Below the pieces are notes generated by a model. That model ran no database searches and was not told the DNA's origin. It was given only the letters and a program-made list of their open reading frames with translations. The translations under genes and the position numbers were made by a program. A DNA stretch of 64,000 bases, taken from the NCBI RefSeq assembly GCF_000808575.1, contig NZ_JWLW01000001.1, positions 62,001 through 126,000 of the forward strand, given 5' to 3'. Source of the DNA: Alteromonas marina. GTDB lineage: Bacteria > Pseudomonadota > Gammaproteobacteria > Enterobacterales > Alteromonadaceae. The stretch's first letter is position 1. Every line of letters begins with the position of its first letter. Shown here piece by piece: positions 1 to 9,673 of this stretch.

Positions 1-399
1 GTAAGAAACGCAACGGCATCTTTTGTACTGCCGTTGGGCGCCACCATCAACATGAGCGGAAATGCCATTTATTATGGCTTGGTAGCGGTGTTTTTTGCCC
101 AGCTTTTCAATATAGATTTATCGATGGGTGCATATGTTGCCATCATCCTAACCTCTACCCTTGGCGCCGTAGGCCAAGCAGGCGTTCCAGGGCCATCATT
201 CTTGGTCGTTGCGGTGTTGCTTGCTGCCGGTATTCCCATTGAAGGTTTACCCCTGCTATTTGCCTTAGACAGAATTTTCGACATGATCCGCACTGCGCTA
301 AATATTACGGGTGATGCAGCATGCGCAGTGATCGTAGATACGATTGCCATTGATGCTGGTGCTGTTGAAGAGCAGGCAATAGAAAATACGGCCAAATAA
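1..399 (+). CDS. Dicarboxylate/amino acid:cation symporter, C-terminal part (cut by window start)
   Basis: The frame is open from base 1, so the N-terminus lies outside the window and only the last 132 residues are visible. The segment carries the GATINMSGNA signature (family form GATxNMDG) and later the ALDRIFDMIRTALNITGD stretch of the DAACS family (DctA/GltP/GltT), which forms the substrate and sodium site in the inner membrane. These proteins import C4-dicarboxylates or glutamate/aspartate with sodium or protons. The visible part does not settle the substrate. The family's usual Asp after NM is Ser here. A terminator hairpin follows 20 bases after the stop, so this is the last gene of its transcript. 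Confidence 0.9.
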   Translation, partial: VRNATASFVLPLGATINMSGNAIYYGLVAVFFAQLFNIDLSMGAYVAIILTSTLGAVGQAGVPGPSFLVVAVLLAAGIPIEGLPLLFALDRIFDMIRTALNITGDAACAVIVDTIAIDAGAVEEQAIENTAK

Positions 400-418
400 A
401 GCCTAGTCTTACAGATAG

Positions 419-463
419 AAAAGGGCAGCAAAGCTTTTTGAAACGCTTAGGCTGCCCTTTTTT
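419..463. terminator. Intrinsic terminator, possibly bidirectional
   Basis: The stem AAGGGCAGC (421-429) pairs with GCTGCCCTT (451-459) and is followed by a run of T. It ends the symporter transcript. On the other strand a shorter T run could also stop transcripts coming from the ybjQ-like gene at 544. Confidence 0.8.
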
Positions 464-543
464 AATTGGATTGTGTCGCTTTTTGCTTTATCGGCACTTA
501 ATTGATAAACGTTAATTCACCAAAGCATACGCCCTTCATAATC

Positions 544-870
544 TTATAAAGGGGTTGTTTTCACCGCGGTACCGCTAATGCTCACCATAAGCATACTGCC
601 TTTATCGCCAATCACTTGATAGTCTAAGTCGATGCCAACCACAGCATTTGCGCCCATGCTTCTGGCTTCATGCTCAAGCTCAGTAAACGCTAACTTACGT
701 GCGGTGGTTAACTCTTCTTCATACGACCCAGAACGACCACCCACGATGTCGCGAATAGAGGCGAAAAGATCTTTGAATACGTTTGCGCCCATCACGGCCT
801 CGCCCACAACAATACCGTAATAAGCTTCAATTTTATGCCCTTCAAGCGTTGGGGTAGTTGAAACTATCAT
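544..870 (-). CDS. YbjQ / UPF0145 family protein
   Basis: This is a 108-residue protein with the full UPF0145 (YbjQ, formerly 'heavy-metal-binding') pattern: an N-terminal [11 protein letters not shown] strand, [12 protein letters not shown], a charged helix with the pattern [13 protein letters not shown], and then [14 protein letters not shown]. The family is a small pentameric beta fold whose cellular role is not established. No metal-ligand Cys or His cluster is visible, so the old heavy-metal label should not be carried over as a function. It lies downstream of the HIT and astE genes on the same strand with a gap of 56 bases, and may be read from the same transcript. Confidence 0.88.
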   Translation of the reverse strand: MIVSTTPTLEGHKIEAYYGIVVGEAVMGANVFKDLFASIRDIVGGRSGSYEEELTTARKLAFTELEHEARSMGANAVVGIDLDYQVIGDKGSMLMVSISGTAVKTTPL

Positions 871-926
871 GCATAACTCCTTTTAATGTGAACTGTTTAT
901 TTTGCGCTATTTAGAACAAACGTCCT

Positions 927-1337
927 TTAGCTGTTATCTTTAAACCACTGCTTAACAGACTTAACAAGCGCCTTTGCATCGTTAGTGTTATATGCCACTG
1001 TTGGCTGGTTGCCCCATACAGGTTTTGGCCACGCACAATCGTTTTCAAAACGCGCAACGTGATGAACGTGAAGCTGTCTTACCACATTGCCTAATGCTGC
1101 CACGTTAAGTTTAAGCGGTGAAAACAAGGCCTGCATGGCTTTTGATGCCAATGCAGACTCTTTAAGTAAAGTAATCTGCTCTTCTTCTGACAAATCGATA
1201 ATTTCCGCAATATCATTTTTCATCGGCACTAAAATGAGCCACGGAAACTGACTATCGTTCATTAACAGTACACGACACAGCGAAAGATCACAGACAAAAA
1301 ATGTATCATTGTGTAAACGGCTATCAAGTTTAAACAT
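927..1337 (-). CDS. HIT (histidine triad) domain protein
   Basis: This is a 136-residue HIT-superfamily protein. The catalytic stretch around residues 88-96 reads QLHVHHVAR, giving the H-x-H-H arrangement of the subgroup that continues into an AWPKPVWG-type motif, also present here. HIT proteins are nucleotide hydrolases or transferases acting on dinucleoside polyphosphates or AMP conjugates through a covalent His-NMP intermediate. The actual substrate here is unknown. The start codon overlaps the last 8 bases of astE, so the two are probably translationally coupled. The first residues, MFKLDSRLHNDT, are typical for the subgroup and support this start. Confidence 0.88.
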   Translation of the reverse strand: MFKLDSRLHNDTFFVCDLSLCRVLLMNDSQFPWLILVPMKNDIAEIIDLSEEEQITLLKESALASKAMQALFSPLKLNVAALGNVVRQLHVHHVARFENDCAWPKPVWGNQPTVAYNTNDAKALVKSVKQWFKDNS

Positions 1338-2361
1338 CTAGCTTATCCAACGTAGTAGGCACAACGGTTAACAAGGCGCGTTGTCCAATGGCCACTTTTG
1401 CATTCGGGAAAACAATGGCTTCGCCGTCCTGCTCTGCTATGTACTCTTTACCCGGTTCAGAAGCCAATACCGTGCCTTTAGGATAATCAGTGAAGTTTGG
1501 CGTATCGTCATCGAAATGAAGCGTAAACTGTTCTTCGTTTCGGTTTATAACTTGGTTCACGCGATAAATATCAAGATCATCCATATCAACCGTAGGCGCG
1601 TACTCGGTTTGAGTAATTAGCTGCGTTATCGCTTGTTTGGCATCTTCAAAGCGTCGCATATCGTTTTGCCCAAATGGACGCACCTTGCCAAGTTCCACCG
1701 TAAACGCGTGGGCGTTGTATTGATATGAAGAGAAATAGCTAAAGGTGGTTGTAGAGCTTTCCGACAGCAGAATGGTTTTCACGCCACAAGCCGCGAGAAA
1801 TGCCAGTTGCCCTTTGCTGTGTATTCTGTCATGAAGATAAGGATATACCGCAAACTTTTCATTTTTAGAGGCGCGAATTGCTGTGTGTAAATCGTAGTGA
1901 TATCGGGTGCCCTCACCCGCTTCGAAGAACGAGGCCACAGCATCTTCTAGCTGTTTAGCTCGGACGCGCTCCGCGTTAACTAAACCTTCGCCTTTAGAGT
2001 GTGCACCGCTAAACAAGCGGTTCATGTTCTCTTCAACAAAACGTTCCGCAATATCCATCGCTGGTAGGTTGCCAAATAAGAACAAAACATCATGTGCCAG
2101 TGTTGTGTTCCCTGTAAGGATCCCCTTAACCAAGTCATCACAGATTTCAATAGGCGCGGTTTCATTACCGTGAACACCACACGATAAAACAATGCGTTTA
2201 TTAGGCTTAGAGGTTGGCTGTACTGAAAAACTAATAATGCCAGGTGCGGTAATATCGACGAGCGTACCATTAGCTAATTTAAATTGATGAGAGCGTTCAA
2301 ATAATGCGGGGTTACGGCGAGAAAGTGTTAAAAATTGGCCGTTTTCGATAAGTTCTTGCAT
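1330..2361 (-). CDS. astE: Succinylglutamate desuccinylase
   Basis: This 343-residue AstE/aspartoacylase-type zinc carboxypeptidase catalyses the last step of the arginine succinyltransferase (AST) pathway, N-succinylglutamate to glutamate plus succinate. Visible motifs are CGVHGNETAPIE near residue 63 (zinc His and Glu), YDLHTAIR near residue 156 (second zinc His), and FTVELGKVRPFG near residue 220 (catalytic Glu). The length fits the family. The other ast genes are not in this window, so astE stands apart from the operon known in enterobacteria. It is followed by an overlapping HIT gene. Related aspartoacylase-like amidases are the main alternative. Confidence 0.88.
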   Translation of the reverse strand: MQELIENGQFLTLSRRNPALFERSHQFKLANGTLVDITAPGIISFSVQPTSKPNKRIVLSCGVHGNETAPIEICDDLVKGILTGNTTLAHDVLFLFGNLPAMDIAERFVEENMNRLFSGAHSKGEGLVNAERVRAKQLEDAVASFFEAGEGTRYHYDLHTAIRASKNEKFAVYPYLHDRIHSKGQLAFLAACGVKTILLSESSTTTFSYFSSYQYNAHAFTVELGKVRPFGQNDMRRFEDAKQAITQLITQTEYAPTVDMDDLDIYRVNQVINRNEEQFTLHFDDDTPNFTDYPKGTVLASEPGKEYIAEQDGEAIVFPNAKVAIGQRALLTVVPTTLDKLDV

Positions 2362-2631
2362 AAGTGTGAGCTTTATTGACTTTATCTAATCTCGAATACT
2401 TCAAGTGTACCGACAGAGGCGGTCAAAATCACGTAATCTGCGTGTTTAATTATGCTCACCTGTAAGTAATAAATAACGCAACGTGTTAAAAATTAATACA
2501 GCATCTATGGTTATTAGAGATTGAAGACAAAAAAATTTTTGAGGTTAACAGGCTATCAGATAGCTTAAAAAACTCACTAGCACAAACACGAACTAGATTT
2601 ATCTAACAGCGCTAGCGTGGATTTGAAGCTC

Positions 2632-3936
2632 CTATGCTAAAGAGCGCCTTGGCGAATTACCAACAATAATTTCTTGCTGAGTTAACTCAACAAATTCAGT
2701 AAAAGGAATTGCGCGAGAAAACAGATAGCCCTGCCCTTGAGTAACCCCTACCTCTCGCAATATATGAAGCTGTTCAACGGTTTCAATACCTTCTGCAACC
2801 ACACAACAGCCTTTTGCATGCCCTATCACTTTAGCCGCTTCGATAATAGCCCTGTTAACCGGATGCGCCTCTAGTTCCATCACAAACGATTTGTCTATTT
2901 TAAGCGCGTCAAGGTCTAGGTCGCGAATATAGGCAAGGTTTGAATACCCCTTACCGAAGTCGTCAACAGATATTGAAACGCCTAAACTACGTAGCTCATC
3001 TAGCTGCTTTTTCACCATCAATGAATTGGACAGCGCAACATCTTCAGTGAGCTCAAGCTCAATAAGCGAAAGCGGTAGTGCATAGGTGTTGCTCAACATA
3101 GTAAGCGTAGGGATTAGCTGATTATCATATAACTGAGTAGGAGAAATGTTTACCGACAATAGAATGGACATTCTTAGCCCATCGAGTTCAGCGAGCGCTC
3201 TAAACGCTTGTTCCAACGTCCAGTAGCCTAGTTCATTCATCATGTTATAGGATTCTGCGGCCTCAATAAGAGGGCCTGGAAACAGAACACCATCAAGAGG
3301 ATGGTTCCAGCGTAGCAAACACTCAGCACCTACAATTTCAAGCGTGTTAAGGTCCACCTTCGGCTGGTAATACAGTTCAAGTTCGTTGTGGGCCAATGCA
3401 CGCTTTAAGTCAGCTTTTAAAGCTAGGCTTCGGCCTGTATCCGCTTTATCTGACTTAGTTAGTGCAAAGTAGTTTTCATACTTGTTTTCTTTCGCCTGTT
3501 TCAACGCTGATTCTGCACGAGACACAAAATCAGTGATATCAAACCCACCTTTTCCGCTACATACCACGCCCACATTAAAGTCGGCTATGAAGGCCGTACC
3601 ATCATAATGCATAGGTGTTTTGAAATGCTCGACCAAGCGTTCGAACATTTGTCGCATAACGGCTTCATTACTTTCATCGGGGAATACGATACCGAAGACA
3701 TCACCGCTAATCCGGCCAATTAGTACATAATGACCAAAAAGACGTTGAATTCGGTTAGCAATTTCTAGTAGAAATCGGTCGCCAACGTGAATGCCTAGGC
3801 TGGTTGTTACATCAGAAAAACGCACCACATCAACCAACATCAAGGAAATAGACGTGGTTCGAGACGCTTGCTTTGAAATACTATCAATAAACGCATAGCG
3901 ATTGGGAATAGTTGCCAGTGATGTGTGTTGGCTCAT
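2632..3936 (-). CDS. GGDEF/EAL protein: degenerate cyclase, probable c-di-GMP phosphodiesterase
   Basis: This is a 434-residue cytoplasmic protein with no membrane segment. Residues 1-160 are a GGDEF domain whose signature is SGDVF (77-81) instead of GGDEF, so cyclase activity is unlikely. Residues 175-425 are an EAL domain with ECLLR (205-209, keeping the Glu, Leu and Arg of ExLxR), an NISPTQL Asn, ELTED, DDFGKGYSNL, KIDKSF and AEGIE. All the metal and general-base positions look intact, which suggests hydrolysis of c-di-GMP, possibly with GTP bound at the first domain as an allosteric signal. I chose the ATG at 3936 because AAGGAA lies 8 bases before it. An in-frame ATG at 3978 has no such site. 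Confidence 0.87.
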   Translation of the reverse strand: MSQHTSLATIPNRYAFIDSISKQASRTTSISLMLVDVVRFSDVTTSLGIHVGDRFLLEIANRIQRLFGHYVLIGRISGDVFGIVFPDESNEAVMRQMFERLVEHFKTPMHYDGTAFIADFNVGVVCSGKGGFDITDFVSRAESALKQAKENKYENYFALTKSDKADTGRSLALKADLKRALAHNELELYYQPKVDLNTLEIVGAECLLRWNHPLDGVLFPGPLIEAAESYNMMNELGYWTLEQAFRALAELDGLRMSILLSVNISPTQLYDNQLIPTLTMLSNTYALPLSLIELELTEDVALSNSLMVKKQLDELRSLGVSISVDDFGKGYSNLAYIRDLDLDALKIDKSFVMELEAHPVNRAIIEAAKVIGHAKGCCVVAEGIETVEQLHILREVGVTQGQGYLFSRAIPFTEFVELTQQEIIVGNSPRRSLA

Positions 3937-4197
3937 GATGTTTTCCTTCAGCATTACGCTTCTAGGTACTAAAAACAACTACTTATATAAAACCATGACG
4001 CTACGTAAGGCGCAACGACAGTAACGTATTATTTTGCATACCGTCTTATACTTTTGTACAACATTAGTTTAAATATGCCTATAGTTGCAAGTCACATTTT
4101 CTGACCGTTGTAACAAATGTTTAAGCTATTTTAACCAAGTAAAGCATTTCAATGCTGAATTTAAGTAAAACTATAGGCTCTTTTTAAAGCAAATAAA

Positions 4198-4230
4198 AAA
4201 CCCGGCAAGCTTAACACTGCCGGGTTTATT
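4198..4230 (-). terminator. Terminator of glgP
   Basis: CCCGGCA (4201-4207) pairs with TGCCGGG (4218-4224). Read on the minus strand, the stem is followed by TTTTTTAT. It sits 17 bases after the glgP stop. The rest of the roughly 310-base gap between glgP and the EAL gene shows no open frame and presumably holds the EAL gene promoter. Confidence 0.85.
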
Positions 4231-4246
4231 CGTTACGGTTCTGCGA

Positions 4247-6724
4247 TTAGCTTTCAATCTTACACGGTGAAAGTTTCCAAACGCGTTCTACGTAGTCACG
4301 AATTGAACGATCTGAGGTAAATTTACCCATCTTCGCTGTATTGATGATGGCCATTTCCGCCCAACGCTCTTTGTCGCGGTATGCAGTATCAACTGCAATT
4401 TGTGCATCAGAATAAGCACGGAAATCTGCAAGCACCATGTACGGGTCACCGTTATCAAGTAAGCTTTGCTTAATTGACACCAATGCACCTGGTTTACCTG
4501 GCGTAAAGTAATCCGTTTCTAACCAATCCAGCACAGCTTTAATTTCAGGGTCTTTATAGTAGTAGTCATGTGGGTTATAGCCATTCGCTTTAAGCTCGTT
4601 CACTTCTTCTACTGTAAGTCCGAAGATAAAGATGTTGTCATCGCCCACTTCTTCAGCAATTTCAACGTTTGCACCATCAAGTGTACCAATAGTTACCGCA
4701 CCGTTCAGTGCAAGCTTCATATTACCCGTACCTGATGCCTCTTTACCTGCCGTACTGATTTGCTCAGATACGTCTGCCGCAGGGATCATCTTTTCAGCTA
4801 GCGACACGCGGTAGTTTGGTAAAAATGCCACTTTAATCTTGTTATTTACACGCGGGTCATTGTTGATCTTATCCGCTACCTTGTTAATCGCGTAGATAAT
4901 ATCTTTCGCAAGCTTGTAGCCCGGCGCGGCTTTAGCACCAAACACAAATACACGCGGGTGCATATCGTAATCAGGGTTTTCTAGAATACGACGGTATAAC
5001 GCCATAATATTCAGAAGCGCTAAGTGTTGACGCTTATACTCGTGCAAACGCTTAATCTGCACGTCGAAAATGGCGTTAACGTCTACTTCTATATCAAGCG
5101 ACTTGCGAATTTCCTCTGCTAGCAACTCTTTGTTCTCAAGCTTCACTTTCATGAATTGCTTCTGGAACGTTTTATTGCTTGCAAATTTAGCTAATCCTTG
5201 CAGTTTGTCTAAGTCGAGCGGCCAGTCTTCTCCAATTTTCTTATCAATAAGCTTCGATAACCCAGGGTTACACGCCTTCAACCAGCGACGTGGGGTAATA
5301 CCGTTGGTCACGTTAGTCAGCTTACCTGGATATAGCTCATCGAACTCTGGGAACAGCGACGACTTAACAAGACGAGAATGCATTTCTGCCACACCGTTAA
5401 CAGCAAATGAACCGATTACCGACAAGTGGCCCATACGAACCATCTTCTCGTTACCTTCTTCAATGATTGAAAGCTTCGCTTTCATGGCATTGTCACCTGG
5501 CCACTTCTTATCAACCTCTGCCATAAAGCGGTGGTTAATTTCATAAATGATTTCTAGATGACGAGGAAGGATCTTCTCAATCATGCGCGCAGGCCACTTT
5601 TCAAGTGCCTCTGGTAGCAAGGTGTGGTTGGTATATGCAAATACTTTTGTACAAATCCCCCACGCTTCATCCCAGCCAAGCTCTGCGCGGTCAACAAGAA
5701 TGCGCATTAGCTCTGGTATAGAAATAGCAGGGTGCGTGTCGTTTAGCTGAATAACAACCTGATCGGCGAAACGGCTCCAATCGTCACCATGAGCACGCTT
5801 GTAACGACGGATAATGTCTTTAAGCGAACACGAGCAGAAGAAGTACTGCTGAATAAGGCGAAGCTCTTTACCCGCTTCGGTCTCATCGTTTGGATAAAGT
5901 ACTTTTGAAATAGTTTCAGCTGATACATTTTCACGCTGTGCATCAACATAACCACCAGCATTGAATACGTCCCAATTGAAGTAGCCAGACGCTTCTGACT
6001 GCCACAACCGCAATACGTTTACGGTTTTACCTTCGTAGCCTACAATAGGAATATCCCACGGCACACCTTTTACAATTGAGCCAGGGTGCCATTCTTTCAG
6101 CACACGTCCGTTGTCGCCGTATTTAGTCTCTACATAGCCGTAAAGTGATACTTCTTGAATAGATTCTGGACGGCAAATTTCCCAAGGATTACCGTAGTGA
6201 CGCCAGCTGTCTGGACGCTCGATTTGCGCACCGCTTTTAATTTCTTGGCGGAACAAACCGTGCTCGTAATGAATACCATAACCTATTGCAGGTAATTCCA
6301 TTGTCGCTAGTGAGTCGATGAAGCAAGCCGCTAGTCGGCCAAGGCCACCATTACCCAGCGCCATATCTGGCTCTTCTTCAAGAATGTCTGAAATTTCAAC
6401 ACCTAGCTCTTTCAACGCGCCATTCGCTACATCGAATAAGCCAAAGTTTTGCAGGTTGTTTGAAAGCAAACGGCCCATTAGGAATTCAGCAGAGAAGTAA
6501 TGAACGGCGCGGGTGTCGTTCAGGTAATGACTTTTCTGGGTTTTACGCAACCCTTCAAGTACTTGTTCTTGAATGGCAGCACAGGTTGCTTTCCACCAAG
6601 CGTGATTGTTTGCTTTGTTTTCGTCGGTGCCTAGCGTGCAGTGTAAGTGTTTAATAACCGCTGCTTTGAATGCAGCCTTATCGATCACTGGAGAGGGTTG
6701 CGTCTTGGTCGCTTTTGCGTTCAT
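4247..6724 (-). CDS. glgP: Glycogen/starch/alpha-glucan phosphorylase
   Basis: This is a 825-residue GT35 phosphorylase that releases glucose-1-phosphate from alpha-1,4-glucans using pyridoxal phosphate. Visible features are [12 protein letters not shown] in the N-terminal part, [45 protein letters not shown], and the cofactor region [15 protein letters not shown], whose Lys carries PLP. Full family length is present. The ATG at 6724 gives the usual [11 protein letters not shown] start. An in-frame ATG at 6763 would add a basic 13-residue tail not expected in the family. It lies downstream of seqA and pgm on the same strand. Its product, glucose-1-phosphate, is the substrate of the neighbouring Pgm. 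Confidence 0.95.
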   Translation of the reverse strand: MNAKATKTQPSPVIDKAAFKAAVIKHLHCTLGTDENKANNHAWWKATCAAIQEQVLEGLRKTQKSHYLNDTRAVHYFSAEFLMGRLLSNNLQNFGLFDVANGALKELGVEISDILEEEPDMALGNGGLGRLAACFIDSLATMELPAIGYGIHYEHGLFRQEIKSGAQIERPDSWRHYGNPWEICRPESIQEVSLYGYVETKYGDNGRVLKEWHPGSIVKGVPWDIPIVGYEGKTVNVLRLWQSEASGYFNWDVFNAGGYVDAQRENVSAETISKVLYPNDETEAGKELRLIQQYFFCSCSLKDIIRRYKRAHGDDWSRFADQVVIQLNDTHPAISIPELMRILVDRAELGWDEAWGICTKVFAYTNHTLLPEALEKWPARMIEKILPRHLEIIYEINHRFMAEVDKKWPGDNAMKAKLSIIEEGNEKMVRMGHLSVIGSFAVNGVAEMHSRLVKSSLFPEFDELYPGKLTNVTNGITPRRWLKACNPGLSKLIDKKIGEDWPLDLDKLQGLAKFASNKTFQKQFMKVKLENKELLAEEIRKSLDIEVDVNAIFDVQIKRLHEYKRQHLALLNIMALYRRILENPDYDMHPRVFVFGAKAAPGYKLAKDIIYAINKVADKINNDPRVNNKIKVAFLPNYRVSLAEKMIPAADVSEQISTAGKEASGTGNMKLALNGAVTIGTLDGANVEIAEEVGDDNIFIFGLTVEEVNELKANGYNPHDYYYKDPEIKAVLDWLETDYFTPGKPGALVSIKQSLLDNGDPYMVLADFRAYSDAQIAVDTAYRDKERWAEMAIINTAKMGKFTSDRSIRDYVERVWKLSPCKIES

Positions 6725-6858
6725 TTTGCGTCTCACTCTTAAGTAGAAGCGGTGTTTACACACCGAAAACGTAATTTAATTACAGAATAACTTCAGAATA
6801 TGACAGCAATATAGCAGCGCTTAAACGATCATGTTGTAATAATTTTGTTAAAATAACA

Positions 6859-6896
6859 AAAAATTGCATGAATTCGTATGCATTCATGCAATTTTT
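6859..6896. repeat. AT-rich 14-bp perfect inverted repeat between pgm and glgP
   Basis: AAAAATTGCATGAA (6859-6872) and its exact complement (6883-6896) surround a 10-base loop. On the minus strand the stem is followed by TTTTTTG, so it can act as a pgm terminator, although the stem is weak. Its position upstream of glgP would also suit an operator. Which role applies cannot be told from sequence. Confidence 0.6.
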
Positions 6897-6942
6897 AACA
6901 ATATCTTTACAAAGAAGAGTTAAAAGTGATTTATTTTTGCAC

Positions 6943-8595
6943 TTATTTAATTATTTTTCCGACTAAGGCTTCGGCTTCAGCAATTAGATCCTGTAAGTGG
7001 CTTTCACCGTTAAAGCTTTCCGCATAGATTTTATAAATTTGTTCTGTGCCAGAAGGACGCGCTGCGAACCAGCCATTTTCTGTCGATACTTTAACGCCAC
7101 CAATTGCCGCGTTATTACCTGGCGCATGAGTTTGAACGGCTGTAATAGGCTCGCCCGCCAACGTATCGCTAGTGACGACAGATGCATCCATCGCCGAAAG
7201 CTTTTGCTTTTGTTCAAGGGTTGCTGCTACGTCAACACGGCTGTATACCGGCGCTGCAAATTTTTCCGTTAGCGCTTTGTAGTGCTCACCAGGATCTTTG
7301 CCTGTGATGGCTAGGATTTCAGCTGCCAGCAAACAAAGAATAAAGCCATCTTTATCTGTCGCCCAGGTGCTGCCGTTGCACTCTAGAAAGATACCACCCG
7401 CGCTTTCTTCTCCCGCAAAGCCAATTGTGCTGTTTGATAAACCGTCAACAAACCATTTAAAGCCTACCGGCATTTCAGCAAGCGGCTTACCGAGGCTATT
7501 CGCTACGCGGTCAATCATGCTACTAGATACGAGTGTTTTACCGATATTTAAATCGCTAGGCCATTCTGGACGGTGGGTATATAGATAGTTTATCGCCACG
7601 GCCAAATAATGGTTTGGGTTCATTAGGCCTGCACTTTTGCACACAATACCGTGACGATCGAAGTCAGGATCATTGCCCCACGCTAAGTCAAAGTTATCTT
7701 TAAGCTCGATAAGCCCTGCCATTGCATAGGCAGACGAACAATCCATGCGAAGCTTCCCGTCTTTGTCGCGGCGCATAAAGCCAAACTGTGGGTCAACTGC
7801 GTCATTAACTACTGTGATGTCTAAACCGTATTTTTCAGAAATGCGCGACCAATATCCAACGCCGGCACCACCTAAAGGGTCAGTACCTAACTTCAAGTTA
7901 GCTTTTGCAATCGCTTCCATGTCGATAACGTTTGCAAGGTCTTCAATGTAAGGTTCCATGAAGTCTTCTTCACGAACCAATTTGCGCTCGGTGGCCTGGC
8001 GAATATCAATACGCTGAACATCTTTGTTGCCGTCAGCAATTAATTCATTTGCACGTTCTTGAATTTGTTTGGTTACGTCACTGTCGGCAGGGCCACCGTG
8101 CGGCGGATTGTACTTAAATCCACCGTCTGAAGGAGGGTTATGAGAAGGCGTAATGACGATACCATCTGCCTTGTCGGTGTTGCCAGCGCGATTGTAACGA
8201 ATAATAGTGCGGGAAATAACAGGCGTTGGCGTATAGCCCATGCTTTCATTATCTGAACGTTGCACCACAACATCGACGCCGTTGGCACATAAAACTTCTA
8301 TGGCAGTCATCATGGCCGGTTCAGATAACGCGTGGGTATCTTTACCAACATATAACGGGCCGTCGATACCTTCCTGCTTGCGGTATTCTACCAAAGCTTG
8401 GCAAATTGCACTGATGTGAGTGTCAGTAAAGGTGGCGTTCGACGCAGTACCTCGGTGACCAGACGTACCGAAAGAAACCGCTTGGCCCGGGTCATTCATA
8501 TCCGGTTTGTAGCTGTAATACTGGCTCACTAACTGGGGGACGTTAATGAGTTGCTCTTTTGCTGCATGCTCTCCAGCCTGCGGATGTAGTGCCAT
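6943..8595 (-). CDS. pgm: Phosphoglucomutase (alpha-D-glucose phosphate-specific)
   Basis: This 550-residue enzyme interconverts glucose-1-phosphate and glucose-6-phosphate. The N-terminus ([11 protein letters not shown]) aligns with E. coli Pgm. The active-site phosphoserine loop [11 protein letters not shown] lies near residue 148, the magnesium loop DPDFDRHG near 311, the sugar-binding GEESAGG near 394, and the phosphate-binding RPSGTE near 515. AAGGA lies 8 bases before the ATG. The order seqA-pgm matches E. coli. With glgP just downstream, the pair links glycogen breakdown to glycolysis and sugar-nucleotide synthesis. Confidence 0.95.
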   Translation of the reverse strand: MALHPQAGEHAAKEQLINVPQLVSQYYSYKPDMNDPGQAVSFGTSGHRGTASNATFTDTHISAICQALVEYRKQEGIDGPLYVGKDTHALSEPAMMTAIEVLCANGVDVVVQRSDNESMGYTPTPVISRTIIRYNRAGNTDKADGIVITPSHNPPSDGGFKYNPPHGGPADSDVTKQIQERANELIADGNKDVQRIDIRQATERKLVREEDFMEPYIEDLANVIDMEAIAKANLKLGTDPLGGAGVGYWSRISEKYGLDITVVNDAVDPQFGFMRRDKDGKLRMDCSSAYAMAGLIELKDNFDLAWGNDPDFDRHGIVCKSAGLMNPNHYLAVAINYLYTHRPEWPSDLNIGKTLVSSSMIDRVANSLGKPLAEMPVGFKWFVDGLSNSTIGFAGEESAGGIFLECNGSTWATDKDGFILCLLAAEILAITGKDPGEHYKALTEKFAAPVYSRVDVAATLEQKQKLSAMDASVVTSDTLAGEPITAVQTHAPGNNAAIGGVKVSTENGWFAARPSGTEQIYKIYAESFNGESHLQDLIAEAEALVGKIIK

Positions 8596-8642
8596 GAAAA
8601 AAATCCTTATTTAGAAATTTCGTTATTCTGTTACTTGGCTTG

Positions 8643-9428
8643 CTATTTACCTTCTGAAGAGAAACGCGCGACAACGGTTTCAATTACGTCAGGCTGATAA
8701 CCTAGGTTACGCAAAACTTGTTCCAGCATGTTCGTTTTCTTGGCAGTGTTGTTGTTTGTTACCACCCAGAACGGGCTATCAGGGATTGCTTTCGGGTTAG
8801 TACTGCTGCCGTTCTCAAGTAATGCTGCTTTGCTTGTCGCAAAGTACGTACGGTTCTTACCTTTTATGCTTTCAACACTGGCGAAGTTTTCTGCATTAAG
8901 CTTGTGCGCTGCACTTAAAACAAACAAGAATTGATCAACACGTTTAGTAAAGGTGCTTAATGCATCTTTTGATACCGCTTCAAGAATGTCTCTTTTCGAG
9001 TGAGCTTCTGTTGCTGGCGTTACTGACGAAACTTCCGAAACCTTTTTCGCTGCCCTTGAGCTCGCAGGCGCTTTTGCTGCCGTTGCTTTAGCTGGAGCTT
9101 TCTTCGCTGCAGCCTTTGGCGCTGCTTTAACCGCTGAACTGGCTGTCGCTTTAGTAGGCGCTTTGGTTTGTACTTTGGTCGCCTCTTGAGTTACAACTTC
9201 GGGTGTTGACTCACTTGCGTTATCTGCGGTTTCTACAACGTCTGTACTTTTTGATTCGCTTGTTTTTGCAGGCGTTGATGAGCTAGCAATAGGCCCAGTA
9301 CCTTGTGACACAGCACCGTCTTCAGGTAAAAGTAAACGTCTTAAAATTTGTGATGCACTCTCACCAATATGCTTAGTCTGGCTGGCGATGAAGGCATATA
9401 AATCGTCATCTATTTCAATGCTTTTCAT
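8643..9428 (-). CDS. seqA: Replication initiation negative regulator SeqA, with extended linker
   Basis: This 261-residue SeqA homologue binds hemimethylated GATC sites and sequesters newly replicated oriC. Residues 1-34 (MKSIEIDDDLYAFI onward, ending ILRRLLL) match the N-terminal oligomerisation domain. Residues from about 143 to the end, with GKNRTYFATSK and SPFWVVTNNNT, match the DNA-binding domain. Between them lies a linker of about 108 residues, Ser/Thr-rich and then Ala/Lys/Pro-rich, where E. coli (181 residues in total) has only some 30. I chose the ATG at 9428 because AAGGAAGT precedes it and it begins exactly like E. coli SeqA. An upstream in-frame start at 9485 adds unrelated residues. 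Cotranscription with pgm is likely (47-base gap). Confidence 0.93.
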   Translation of the reverse strand: MKSIEIDDDLYAFIASQTKHIGESASQILRRLLLPEDGAVSQGTGPIASSSTPAKTSESKSTDVVETADNASESTPEVVTQEATKVQTKAPTKATASSAVKAAPKAAAKKAPAKATAAKAPASSRAAKKVSEVSSVTPATEAHSKRDILEAVSKDALSTFTKRVDQFLFVLSAAHKLNAENFASVESIKGKNRTYFATSKAALLENGSSTNPKAIPDSPFWVVTNNNTAKKTNMLEQVLRNLGYQPDVIETVVARFSSEGK

Positions 9429-9673
9429 AACTACTTCCTTTTTAAGAGGCACCATTATAGACAACACAGTTAAACTACGCAGCACTTAATAACAGATGTT
9501 TTAAGGATTAGTGAATATTAAGTAGTGAACTAACCTTTTCCATACCAAGGTATAAATTTTAAAAGGTATAAGAATAGAAAGCTTTACGCTATCGTTGCTA
9601 CTATTATGAAAGCGGCATTCGTTATTTAAACGACGAGTGTGACAGAGTATTTTTAAAGAAAAGTGACACACCT

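Noticed and set aside
5070..5546. Plus-strand frame of 158 residues inside glgP
   Set aside because: Shadow of the phosphorylase gene; Ser/Leu-rich product without motifs.
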